This document shows, one piece after another, positions 1-8,071 of a stretch of 33,155 nt of DNA; the stretch's first letter is position 1, and each line of letters opens with the position of its first letter. A program made the position numbers and the translations under genes. The notes beneath the pieces were generated by a model. It did not search any database and was not told the DNA's origin. It saw only the letters and a list, made by a program, of their open reading frames with translations. The stretch comes from Candidatus Daviesbacteria bacterium. GTDB taxonomy: Bacteria > Patescibacteriota > Microgenomatia > Daviesbacterales > UBA10151. The DNA lies in NCBI GenBank assembly GCA_030699125.1, contig JAUYKM010000006.1:1-33155 (forward strand). The letters are read 5' to 3'.

Positions 1-1
1 G

Positions 2-2488
2 ACTATATCCACCATTTCTTCTACCCCTGCCGGCAACTATACTATCTCAGTTAATGGCTCACCTTCTGCTGCTGCTAAAAATACCTGCACTCTCACTATT
101 CCCCCTCCCGGGTGCACACTTCCCACAGTAGATATTAAGGCCAATAGCTCTGACGGTCCTGTTAATATTGCTAATAACACTTCGGCAAATCTTACTTGGA
201 CTACTGGCAATTCTCCCACCTCATGTACTGCCTCCGGTGCCTGGTCAGGAGCAAAATCAGTCAGCGGAGGTTCTCAGTCATCTGGCAATCTCCCTGGACC
301 AAACAGCTATAATTTCACTATTACCTGTTCCAATACTTGTGGTTCCAATTCCGATGTAGTAACAATCAATGTCCCCTCACCGAGTACTAATTGCAGTTTT
401 GGCAGTCTCTCCAATCCGGACGGGATTTCCCCCAATCCTGTTCCCTACAACTCCTCCACCTCTACCTATTCTAATACTCAGATTAGCTGGAGCACCGCCT
501 CCTATAACAGCAGTAATGTCTACTATTATAATCCCGGCAGTTGTACTCTAAGTAATTGTCCGTCCAGCGGCTGGACTTTTATCACTTCTGCTCCCGCTGA
601 TGGTACCTGGGATTATGTCTGGAATCCCAACTCTTTTGGTCCCGCCCAAGGCTCTACTCACACCATTGGTATTACTGATTCCAACAATGTTTTAAGATGC
701 GTCAAAGATGTTACTTTTGGCTCCTCCACCCCTCCTCCAGCTTCTTCCAGCTGCACTGGTATTTCCGGACCAAATACCCTGCTTTTACAAGGCGGAAAAG
801 CCACAGGCACGTATGCTGCCAACTTTGGCGGTGATAGTACCAATTTAGTATTCCACTGGAGTGACAATCAAGGCAGTACTGATGATACAGTCGACAATGA
901 TGTGAATTGGACCTTCTATAATACCGGCTCCTATACCCTTTCTGCCACCTATTCCAATGCCACTGGTTCAGGCTCTTGCGGCTCAAAAAATATTCAGGTA
1001 GTCCAACCCAGTTCAATTTGTGCAGAATTTGATGTTACCCCAGATCCAACTTATGTTAATACAAATGCAATAATAAGACCTCTTGTTTCTAACTATTCTA
1101 TTATCTCCAGAATTGATGTTCGTTACTATAAATATCCCCAGCCAGCTGCTCCTCCATTTACAGAAAGTAATTGGCAATCAATAAAGACGCTTCAGGGTAC
1201 ACAACACTGTGTTAGCGGGCATGTAGTAGAATCCGATGGTGAACCTGATGAATTTATTTGTGATGTTTATGATCCAAATACTTTTGATTGGACTGAGAAT
1301 CAGAAAACTACTGATTGGAAAACACCTAATTACGAAGGATATTATTATTTAGGGATGGAGGTTTACGGTGCGGATGGTACTAAAATTGCCGGCTGGAACA
1401 GCGGTGATACCACAGACTGTACTGAGGTTATTCGTATTCGGGATGATAGTACCTGCATACAAAATAAACCTGTATACCCGGATAACCTTAACGCTTCTGT
1501 CATAAATGATGACGATGTACTGCTGCAATGGCAGATAAGAAATAGCAATGGTAGCGTAAACGACTCTGAACAAGCTTATATAAGCACTCAAGCAGGATTT
1601 ACCCCATCCTCCTCAAACAGGGTGGTTTCCCGTCTTAAAGCAGGCAGTAGTTTATCTGTTACAGATAGCTCTTCCACACTTTCCAATTTAAAAAATCCTG
1701 TCTTTTATAAAGTATCTGCTTTTAACAATGCTTCTCCTGGTGAATCTCCGTTCTCCTCCACTCAAGGTATGGCACCCTTACCTTTTGATACAGATACTTG
1801 TTCCTTAAGTAGTAGTCCAACAACAGCTACTAATTTTAATATCTCTGGTAGTACTTTTACCTGGAGGAAACCTTCTATTGCCTTTGCTACATATAGTGGA
1901 TGGAGAGTGGTAAATAATAATGGTTTAATCTTTGATGTCCCGGCTAGTGAGGTAACCGAAAGTTTTTATGACTCAAATAATAGGCAAATCACCTGGACCA
2001 TGCCCACTCTAATAGCAGGTACTTATTATATCCAGGCTTATGCCGTTTTATGTGATGGAAAAATGTATTTTGGACCAATCTCTAATACAGCTGTCTTAAG
2101 TACCTCAACTAGTGCTGCCTCAGCCCCCACCACAGCCCCATCAGGAGTTACTACCACCATGGGTGGAGGTTTTAAAGACCAACAACCTGTTATCACCAGC
2201 TGGACTGATACTAATACTAATGAAGCTGGTTTTCACCTTTATAGAAGTACAGAATCGTTAGATCCTGCAAAGAGAACAGCAGCTACAAATTATTCCCTTA
2301 ACAATGCTCTTTTTGAGAACCTGCCTGCCGGAACTTATTACCTGGCAGTTAAAGTGACTAATAATTGTGGGGTTGGCTGGTCAAATTATGTAAAAGTTGA
2401 TTTGACTTTGACCGTCAAGCCCTGGATTCAGACCACTGGCGGAGATGTCCATTCCAATGTTAGAATTAATACACCGGGAGGACCATGA
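2..2488 (+). CDS. Secreted/surface protein, Thr/Ser/Asn-rich with Ig/FN3-like repeats (5' truncated by window edge)
   Basis: Frame 2 is open without a stop from base 2 to the TGA at 2486-2488. The ATG at 902 in the ORF track is internal. Translation begins TISTISSTPAGNYTISVNGSPSAAAKNTC; an FN3-like stretch (DDVLLQWQIRNSNGS...VFYKVSAFNN) follows. Confidence 0.85.
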   Translation, partial: TISTISSTPAGNYTISVNGSPSAAAKNTCTLTIPPPGCTLPTVDIKANSSDGPVNIANNTSANLTWTTGNSPTSCTASGAWSGAKSVSGGSQSSGNLPGPNSYNFTITCSNTCGSNSDVVTINVPSPSTNCSFGSLSNPDGISPNPVPYNSSTSTYSNTQISWSTASYNSSNVYYYNPGSCTLSNCPSSGWTFITSAPADGTWDYVWNPNSFGPAQGSTHTIGITDSNNVLRCVKDVTFGSSTPPPASSSCTGISGPNTLLLQGGKATGTYAANFGGDSTNLVFHWSDNQGSTDDTVDNDVNWTFYNTGSYTLSATYSNATGSGSCGSKNIQVVQPSSICAEFDVTPDPTYVNTNAIIRPLVSNYSIISRIDVRYYKYPQPAAPPFTESNWQSIKTLQGTQHCVSGHVVESDGEPDEFICDVYDPNTFDWTENQKTTDWKTPNYEGYYYLGMEVYGADGTKIAGWNSGDTTDCTEVIRIRDDSTCIQNKPVYPDNLNASVINDDDVLLQWQIRNSNGSVNDSEQAYISTQAGFTPSSSNRVVSRLKAGSSLSVTDSSSTLSNLKNPVFYKVSAFNNASPGESPFSSTQGMAPLPFDTDTCSLSSSPTTATNFNISGSTFTWRKPSIAFATYSGWRVVNNNGLIFDVPASEVTESFYDSNNRQITWTMPTLIAGTYYIQAYAVLCDGKMYFGPISNTAVLSTSTSAASAPTTAPSGVTTTMGGGFKDQQPVITSWTDTNTNEAGFHLYRSTESLDPAKRTAATNYSLNNALFENLPAGTYYLAVKVTNNCGVGWSNYVKVDLTLTVKPWIQTTGGDVHSNVRINTPGGP

Positions 2489-4212
2489 TGGGAATTAGAA
2501 TCAAGCAACTGGAATTAAGAATTAAGGTCTTTTTAAGCTTTTTCATATTAGCTTTATTCTTTACTGCGACAGCAGGAGCTGTGCTCATTCTTTATTCTTT
2601 ATTCTATCACCCTACCTTTGCTCAAGTTCAAAGCTGCGGCTCAGTTACCACCCAGCCCAGGGCACAGGGACTGGTGTCCACACAAACTGTCACAGGCAAA
2701 TTTTATACTTCATCCGGGGGCTGTATTGTCGATGAAAGAGCTTCTTTTGTCTCATTCAGAATACCTGACTATGACAGATTAAAATCACTCTATTTTACTC
2801 AGGCTAAGGAAAGTGGTGCTTTAAAGAAAATTGCCATTACGGGTAATGCCACCCAGGGCAGTTTAAGTCTGACTACCAATACCGCAGCTCATATCAGTGG
2901 GAATATGAGCTTATCCGGCAATATCTCAGGTAGCGCCACCGGTATTATCTTTATTGACGGCAAACTGGATATTACCCAAAACTTCGCTTACGGCGGGGGA
3001 AATTACGGGGTAGTATTGGTGGTCAAAGGTAATGTGGTGATAGCTCCGACTGTCAACACGGTGAATGCGGTCATTATCTCCGAGGGGGTAATTTATACAG
3101 CCGGAGAATTTTGTTCCACCAGCTCCACCAACGCTCCTCAACTGACCATCAATGGCAGTCTTATTTCTCTTAATCCGGACAGCCGGATCAGGTTTTGCCG
3201 CAACCTGACAGACAACAGTCTGCCTGCTGAAATCATCAACCACCAACCAAAATATGTGGTCATTTTAAGAAATATCTTCTCGGAAAAGTTCAGAAAGTTT
3301 TCCGAAATTACCGGCACAGCTCTTCCAGCAACGTCTCCCTCTCCCACCACTCCTACTCCTACCCCAACTTCCACCCCAACTCCTACTCCTACCCCAACAA
3401 GCACTCCCACACCAGCCCCCACTTCTACTCCTACTAACTGTTCTGATAATGCAGGGGTAGTAACTTGCAACTATGCTGGTACTCAACAAACATGGGTTGT
3501 ACCAACTGGTGTAACTTCTATTAGTGTCGACGCCAAAGGTGCCCAAGGAAGTAATGGTAATCGAGGTGCAATTGGTGGAAAAGGGGCGCGTGTCATAGCA
3601 ACCATTAGTGTTACTGCAGGAGAGACTTTGTATATCTATGTAGGCGGACAGTCTCTTGGGAGGTCGGGTGGATATAATGGAGGAATGACAGGCGGCACAG
3701 ATCCATCAAGTGATCTTGCCGGAGGTGGCGGAGGTGCATCCGACATCCGTAAAGGCGGTACAGCGATTAATAATCGTGTTGTGATTGCGGGTGGCGGTGG
3801 TGGCGGCGGTTCGGAATGTTCCGCATGCTTAAACAGAGGAGGATCAGGCGGAGCTGGTGGCGACCCTCTAGGTAAGATTGGATCAAATGGAGCCGGAACT
3901 TATAGAGGATACGGCGGCGGTGGTGGTACTATGACTGGCGGCGGAAGCGGAGGTGCAAGCGGTGGGGGTGCTTCAACTGCAGGTTTTAGTCCTGTTAGTG
4001 CTGGTAGTGGTGGAACTGGAGGAAATGGCGCTGGCAACGGTGGCGGCGGTGGCGGCGGCGGTGGCGGCTATTATGGCGGTGGCGGCGGCGGTGGCGGTGA
4101 TAATGCCGGCAGTGCTGCTGGCGGTGGCGGTGGCGGTGGCGGATCCAGCTATGGTGATACATTTACCAGCGGCTATCAAAGTGGTAACGGTCAAATTATT
4201 ATCACATATTAG
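2485..4212 (+). CDS. Secreted protein: N-terminal TM segment, beta-rich domain, Pro/Thr linker, C-terminal ALK/LTK-like glycine-rich domain
   Basis: ATGA overlap with upstream CDS. Hydrophobic N-terminus VFLSFFILALFFTATAGAVLILYSLF; linker TPTPTPTSTPTPTPTPTSTPTPAPTSTPT; C-terminal WVVPTGVTSISVDAKGAQG...GGGGGASDIRKGG...NRVVIAGGGGGGG. Confidence 0.85.
   Translation: MMGIRIKQLELRIKVFLSFFILALFFTATAGAVLILYSLFYHPTFAQVQSCGSVTTQPRAQGLVSTQTVTGKFYTSSGGCIVDERASFVSFRIPDYDRLKSLYFTQAKESGALKKIAITGNATQGSLSLTTNTAAHISGNMSLSGNISGSATGIIFIDGKLDITQNFAYGGGNYGVVLVVKGNVVIAPTVNTVNAVIISEGVIYTAGEFCSTSSTNAPQLTINGSLISLNPDSRIRFCRNLTDNSLPAEIINHQPKYVVILRNIFSEKFRKFSEITGTALPATSPSPTTPTPTPTSTPTPTPTPTSTPTPAPTSTPTNCSDNAGVVTCNYAGTQQTWVVPTGVTSISVDAKGAQGSNGNRGAIGGKGARVIATISVTAGETLYIYVGGQSLGRSGGYNGGMTGGTDPSSDLAGGGGGASDIRKGGTAINNRVVIAGGGGGGGSECSACLNRGGSGGAGGDPLGKIGSNGAGTYRGYGGGGGTMTGGGSGGASGGGASTAGFSPVSAGSGGTGGNGAGNGGGGGGGGGGYYGGGGGGGGDNAGSAAGGGGGGGGSSYGDTFTSGYQSGNGQIIITY
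3337..3437 (+). repeat. Low-complexity (CC/A/T)ACT tract encoding Pro/Thr linker
   Basis: Tandem cctactcctaccccaacttccacc units. Confidence 0.8.
3718..4143 (+). repeat. GGY-rich low-complexity tract encoding polyglycine segments
   Basis: Runs of ggcggtggcggc encoding GGGGGGGGGG. Confidence 0.85.
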
Positions 4213-4232
4213 TTTACAGATTTAGGATTGCC

Positions 4233-4261
4233 ATCTTTACTTCCCAAAATTTCTTTTTTGG
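4233..4261 (+). repeat. TA-flanking repeat R1
   Basis: atctttacttcccaaaatttcttttttgg. Confidence 0.75.
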
Positions 4262-4280
4262 ATTAGAAATGGGAGTGAGA

Positions 4281-4952
4281 TTACGGTTTGATTTTAAGCA
4301 GCAGATTGCGGGAAAGATCCTGGTAGAATTTTACAAATGCCTCTCTGTTAAAAGGGGTATGCATTTTAGGAAAGGTTTTAAACTGTCCCACATCAGCAAT
4401 AACATTGGCAAAATATAACTCGGACAGTCCGGTGTCTTTTTGTTTGGTTTTCTCAAACATTTCATCAAAGCTTAACTCTGTTTGGGTGAAGATCATATAA
4501 AGGTCAATATAATCTTTTGGCTCAAGCCTGCCAAATACTGCCAGAATTTTATTCGTTGTAATATTAATAAGTGAATCAACTGCAATATTATCAACATGGG
4601 TAATTTCCCCGAAGTGAACCGGTTGTTCTTGTACAACATCAATTTTTTGCCTCCATCTATCTTTAGTATTTTCCAGATAAATCTCGCTGTATGTTTGAGA
4701 TCTTGCTTGGATACTCATTGTCGCATTGGTTTTATCCGCAATTTCCTGTATGGTAGTACGGAGTACCAAAGAGTCAAACGGCGAAAGGCTAAAAAAGTCC
4801 AAATCCTGACTTTCCCTATGAGCCAGATAAAAAGCAGCTAAACAGGTTCCTCCGGTGAAGAAAAACGTTTTAGCAAATTCTGAAGCAAAAAAAAGCTGCA
4901 AAATAGTAATCTGATGAGGTAGTAAAATTGAATTATCTTTAAGGCTGTACAT
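4281..4952 (-). CDS. AbiEii/AbiGii-type nucleotidyltransferase (toxin-like)
   Basis: FFFTGGTCLAAFYLAHRESQDLDFFSLSPF matches the AbiEii-type GG...R.S.DLDFF core. Internal Met at 4952 (MYSLKDNSILL) is favoured because the longer ORF overlaps the partner gene. Confidence 0.75.
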   Translation of the reverse strand: MYSLKDNSILLPHQITILQLFFASEFAKTFFFTGGTCLAAFYLAHRESQDLDFFSLSPFDSLVLRTTIQEIADKTNATMSIQARSQTYSEIYLENTKDRWRQKIDVVQEQPVHFGEITHVDNIAVDSLINITTNKILAVFGRLEPKDYIDLYMIFTQTELSFDEMFEKTKQKDTGLSELYFANVIADVGQFKTFPKMHTPFNREAFVKFYQDLSRNLLLKIKP

Positions 4953-5193
4953 GATATCCCCAAACCTGTAATGCTCTTTGCCAGGCGCTTTTAACAGTTT
5001 TGGGTAAGGATAACCTGGAAAAGTAACGTACAATATCAGAAACTGTCAGATATTTGAAAATGTCTTTATAGTGTGCATGGGTCAGAATACGTCCAATCAG
5101 CCACCTTTTTTCCACCTCATTTTTCCCCTTGAGGATGGCATGAATTTGTGCATCAGTCAGATCATAATCCCAAAGAAAATATGGTGTTTTCAT
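4939..5193 (-). CDS. Small partner of the AbiEii-like NTase (DUF6922-like, putative antitoxin)
   Basis: 84 aa (LWDYDLTDAQIHAILKG...RWLIGRILTHAHYKDIFKYLTVSDI), directly upstream of and overlapping the NTase start. Confidence 0.6.
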   Translation of the reverse strand: MKTPYFLWDYDLTDAQIHAILKGKNEVEKRWLIGRILTHAHYKDIFKYLTVSDIVRYFSRLSLPKTVKSAWQRALQVWGYHVQP

Positions 5194-5289
5194 ATCTATA
5201 ATTGTATCACATGCACATAAATAGTTGACCTTCCAATTCCTTCCTAAAATAATTCCCAGTTTTCAGTTGCCAATTTAGAAGCCTACCTT

Positions 5290-5314
5290 TTATTTCCCAA
5301 AATTTCGCTTTTGG
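5290..5314 (+). repeat. TA-flanking repeat R2
   Basis: ttatttcccaaaatttcgcttttgg. Confidence 0.7.
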
Positions 5315-5383
5315 TTTTGATAATTAAAACCCCGCAAGGCTAAACCTTGTACATCTGCTAGAAACCACTTATCCTTAAAATAT

Positions 5384-5617
5384 ATGACCAAAGTTGTCTA
5401 TTACATAACTACCAATAAAGAAAATCCAGTAAGTGATTTTTTAGATAGTCTAACTTCTTCTCAGCAAGCTAAAATATTACGCATAATTTTTTATTATGTT
5501 AATCTTCAACAGGATTCTGTTTTATTACTTCATGGTTTTATGAAAAAATCACAAAAGACTCCTGTTAAAGAAATAGAAAATGCACTTTACCGTCTTAGAG
5601 ATTGGTTAAGTGAATAA
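5384..5617 (+). CDS. RelE/HigB (Gp49-like) toxin family protein, apparently internally shortened
   Basis: N-terminal VVYYITTNKENPVSDFLDSLTSSQQAKILR and C-terminal VLLLHGFMKKSQKTPVKEIENALYRLRDWL match the family ends; the middle is missing. Confidence 0.65.
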   Translation: MTKVVYYITTNKENPVSDFLDSLTSSQQAKILRIIFYYVNLQQDSVLLLHGFMKKSQKTPVKEIENALYRLRDWLSE

Positions 5618-5645
5618 AAACTATCTATCTACACAAAAAGCTATC

Positions 5646-5674
5646 TTGACAAATGATATCATAAATGATATCAT
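5646..5674 (+). promoter_or_regulatory. HigA-like promoter TTGACA-N17-TATCAT with two ATGATATCAT palindromes; ATG 9 nt later
   Basis: Palindromes at 5653-5662 and 5665-5674. Confidence 0.75.
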
Positions 5675-5683
5675 TTTTGTATA

Positions 5684-5971
5684 ATGAAAAACAGATTAAT
5701 TTATACATTCCAAGAGGATCTTGCCAAAAGACTTAAAAATCCCAAGTTTAAAAAAGCTTGGGATGAATCTGAAGTAGAGTATCAGCTTGCTATCAAATTA
5801 ATAGAAACAAGATTGAAAAGAAAAATGTCTCAAAGAGAGCTTGCCAAGAAGGTGAGGACATCTCAAGCTGCAATCTCAAGAATTGAAGGAATGAACGGAA
5901 ACCCATCCTTACATCTACTTAAAAGGATTGCCCAGGCTCTGGGGGAAAAACTGCAAATTTCTTTATCTTAG
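5684..5971 (+). CDS. XRE/HigA-like antitoxin
   Basis: HTH RKMSQRELAKKVRTSQAAISRIEGMNGNPSLHLLKRIAQALG. Confidence 0.85.
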   Translation: MKNRLIYTFQEDLAKRLKNPKFKKAWDESEVEYQLAIKLIETRLKRKMSQRELAKKVRTSQAAISRIEGMNGNPSLHLLKRIAQALGEKLQISLS

Positions 5972-5991
5972 CCGCCAAAAAGTAAAGCGTC

Positions 5992-6016
5992 ACTTCCCAA
6001 AATTTCTTTTTTGGGG
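5992..6016 (+). repeat. TA-flanking repeat R3
   Basis: acttcccaaaatttcttttttgggg. Confidence 0.75.
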
Positions 6017-6053
6017 TTGACAAGTATGACGAAAATATGTAGTATTGTCATAC
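6017..6053 (+). promoter_or_regulatory. VapB-like promoter TTGACA-N17-TAGTAT inside inverted repeat GTATGAC/GTCATAC
   Basis: Inverted repeat arms at 6024-6030 and 6047-6053; ATG at 6055. Confidence 0.7.
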
Positions 6054-6054
6054 C

Positions 6055-6303
6055 ATGCAACAGGTTACAGTCGGTACTAAATATCAAATAGTCATCCCTA
6101 AAGAAGTCAGAAAAAAGGTTTTAGGTTTAAAACCAGGCACCAAAGTTGGCATATATGCAACTGATAAATCTTCTATCAGAATAGATGCTCAACCAAAAAG
6201 TTGGATAGATCGTACCCGTGGGATGATGAAAGAAGCGTGGAAGGATATTAATACTACAAAATACCTCGAGGATCTAAGGAATGAATGGGAACATAAATCA
6301 TAA
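6055..6303 (+). CDS. AbrB/SpoVT-type antitoxin (VapB-like)
   Basis: TVGTKYQIVIPKEVRKKVLGLKPGTKVGI. Confidence 0.85.
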   Translation: MQQVTVGTKYQIVIPKEVRKKVLGLKPGTKVGIYATDKSSIRIDAQPKSWIDRTRGMMKEAWKDINTTKYLEDLRNEWEHKS

Positions 6304-6715
6304 ATTGGTTGCTCTGGATAGTAATATTTTTATCTATAACCTTGAAGAAAATCTCGAGTTTGTAAAGTTCACAGACATAATTTTTCAAAACTTAAGTGCT
6401 AATAAACTAAAAGCTACTACAAGCATTCTTAGTCTAACTGAAATTTTATCCTACCCAAAAACAGAGAGTGTAGTTAAAGAAATTACCAGTGATTTTTTTA
6501 GTACACCCAATCTTTTAGTTTTAGAAGTTAATCGCGAGGTAGCACTGGAGGCAGCACGGATTAGAAGAAAATATGCCTATCGTTTACCAGATTCAATTCA
6601 GCTTGCCACTGCTTTAGTTACAAAAGCTACAGCTTTTATCACCAATGATTCCAGATTAAAACGCTTTAAAGAACTCAAAATCATCCTAACAAAGGATCTG
6701 ACAATCGAGAGCTGA
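6281..6715 (+). CDS. PIN-domain toxin (VapC-like)
   Basis: VALDSNIFIYNLE, TEIL, DSIQLATALVTKATAFITNDSRLKRF; overlaps the AbrB-like gene. Confidence 0.85.
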   Translation: MNGNINHKLVALDSNIFIYNLEENLEFVKFTDIIFQNLSANKLKATTSILSLTEILSYPKTESVVKEITSDFFSTPNLLVLEVNREVALEAARIRRKYAYRLPDSIQLATALVTKATAFITNDSRLKRFKELKIILTKDLTIES

Positions 6716-6716
6716 T

Positions 6717-6746
6717 ATCTTTACTTCCCAAAGTTGCGCTTCTGAG
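6717..6746 (+). repeat. TA-flanking repeat R4, overlapping the uppS 3' end
   Basis: atctttacttcccaaagttgcgcttctgag. Confidence 0.6.
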
Positions 6747-7428
6747 ACTGATACCAGCTAATAGCTTTTTTAAGTTCTTTTCCGTCAAAATCCGGCCATA
6801 AAGTTTTGGTAAAGTATAACTCAGAGTAGGCTGTCTGCCAGAGCAGAAAATTGGACATCCTAACCCTTCCTCCGGTTCTAATCACCAGTTCCGGATCTGC
6901 CTGACCATTAGTGTATAGGTGTTTTTCAATCAGTTTTTCATTAATTTTATCTACTTCCACCCCTTCTTTAACCATTTCCTTAATTGCCTCCACCAACTCC
7001 TTTTTACTGCCGTAATTTAGGGCAATATTAAGCTTAATTGATTCATTTTTAATATAAGTATTCCTGATCTCACCAATCAGTCTTTTGATCATACCCGGCA
7101 AACCTTGCAGCTCTCCTAAAACACTGATCTTAACCCCATTAGACATCAACCTCTTTAGCTTACTCTGATAAGCTATTCTCATTAAATTGAACAATCCTAT
7201 TACTTCCCTTTTGGCCCGTTCTCTAATATTCTCAGTGGACAGTGCATAAACAGTGATCGTATCCACACCTAATTTTTCTGCCTCCCCTACCACCTTATCT
7301 AAACTTTCCACCCCGGCTTCATGGCCTTTTAAATCAGGCAAACCACGCTTTCTGGCCCACCTACGGTTGCCATCCATAATAATGGCAATATGGGAAGGGA
7401 TATTTGATTTATCTAATCCAGTATCCAT
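6721..7428 (-). CDS. uppS: Isoprenyl (undecaprenyl) diphosphate synthase
   Basis: PSHIAIIMDGNRRWARKRGLPDLKGHEAG; RTGGRVRMSNFLLWQTAYSELYFT. Confidence 0.93.
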   Translation of the reverse strand: MDTGLDKSNIPSHIAIIMDGNRRWARKRGLPDLKGHEAGVESLDKVVGEAEKLGVDTITVYALSTENIRERAKREVIGLFNLMRIAYQSKLKRLMSNGVKISVLGELQGLPGMIKRLIGEIRNTYIKNESIKLNIALNYGSKKELVEAIKEMVKEGVEVDKINEKLIEKHLYTNGQADPELVIRTGGRVRMSNFLLWQTAYSELYFTKTLWPDFDGKELKKAISWYQSQKRNFGK

Positions 7429-7437
7429 AAGGTAGGT

Positions 7438-7466
7438 ATTTTATCAGGTTCAGTTAATATTGTAAA
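7438..7466 (-). promoter_or_regulatory. uppS promoter TTTACA-N17-TAAAAT, 9 nt before ATG
   Basis: Read directly on the minus strand. Confidence 0.7.
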
Positions 7467-7537
7467 AGATATACATTGATATACAGTGGAAACTCAATGG
7501 AAATACAATTGTATATCTATATATTTCTATCGTATAT

Positions 7538-8071
7538 CTACTTTATTTCTATAATCTCTTCTGCCGGACATACCCAAATTTGTGCTGTTCTTTCTCTGAT
7601 GGGGTTTTTACCTTTGCCATCCCTGCCATCAAACTCAAAAAGGGCAATCTGCTGGTATTTTCCTAATTCCAGATTACCCTTCCTATAGGGAACTATCACA
7701 CTGTTATGGGAAAATGACAGGGCTCGGATATGAGCTGCCGCATTATAATCCTCATCCACTTCATCACAAAAAGGATTATCCTGACATCTGTGCAGATAAT
7801 CTTTGGTGGGATGCTCATAGTTTGGGTGTACTCTGGTGGACCTTTTGTCCTCAGGTACTGAGGTTAAAGAATGATGCAAAATATCCTGTAGCAAATTTGG
7901 CTCAGCAATTTCTTGTACCACCACTCCCATGGTGGTATGTTTGGAGTTAATATAAATAAATCCGTCTTCAGTTTTACTCTTTTTAATGGCCTTTTCCACC
8001 TCAGAGGTGATGTCTTTTAAATAAGTATGAACAGTTGATTTGAACTTTAATTCTTTAAGGTATGCCTTCAT
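7538..8071 (-). CDS. YjbQ/UPF0047 family protein
   Basis: GFIYINSKHTTMGVVVQEIAEPNLLQDI, YNAAAHIRALSFSHNSVIVPYRKGNLELGKYQQIALFEFDG. ATGA overlap with the prenyl synthase. Confidence 0.85.
   Translation of the reverse strand: MKAYLKELKFKSTVHTYLKDITSEVEKAIKKSKTEDGFIYINSKHTTMGVVVQEIAEPNLLQDILHHSLTSVPEDKRSTRVHPNYEHPTKDYLHRCQDNPFCDEVDEDYNAAAHIRALSFSHNSVIVPYRKGNLELGKYQQIALFEFDGRDGKGKNPIRERTAQIWVCPAEEIIEIK

Noticed and set aside
902-2488. ORF starting at ATG 902 as a complete gene
   Set aside because: The frame is open back to base 2 with continuous repeat-like coding sequence, so the ATG is internal.
3138-4225. Overlapping ORFs opposite or out of frame in the linker and glycine-rich region
   Set aside because: They are translations of low-complexity repeats in wrong frames.
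5680-5685. TATAAT overlapping the HigA-like ATG as a promoter
   Set aside because: No -35 at a suitable distance, and transcription would start inside the gene. TATCAT at 5669-5674 has a proper 17-nt spacer.
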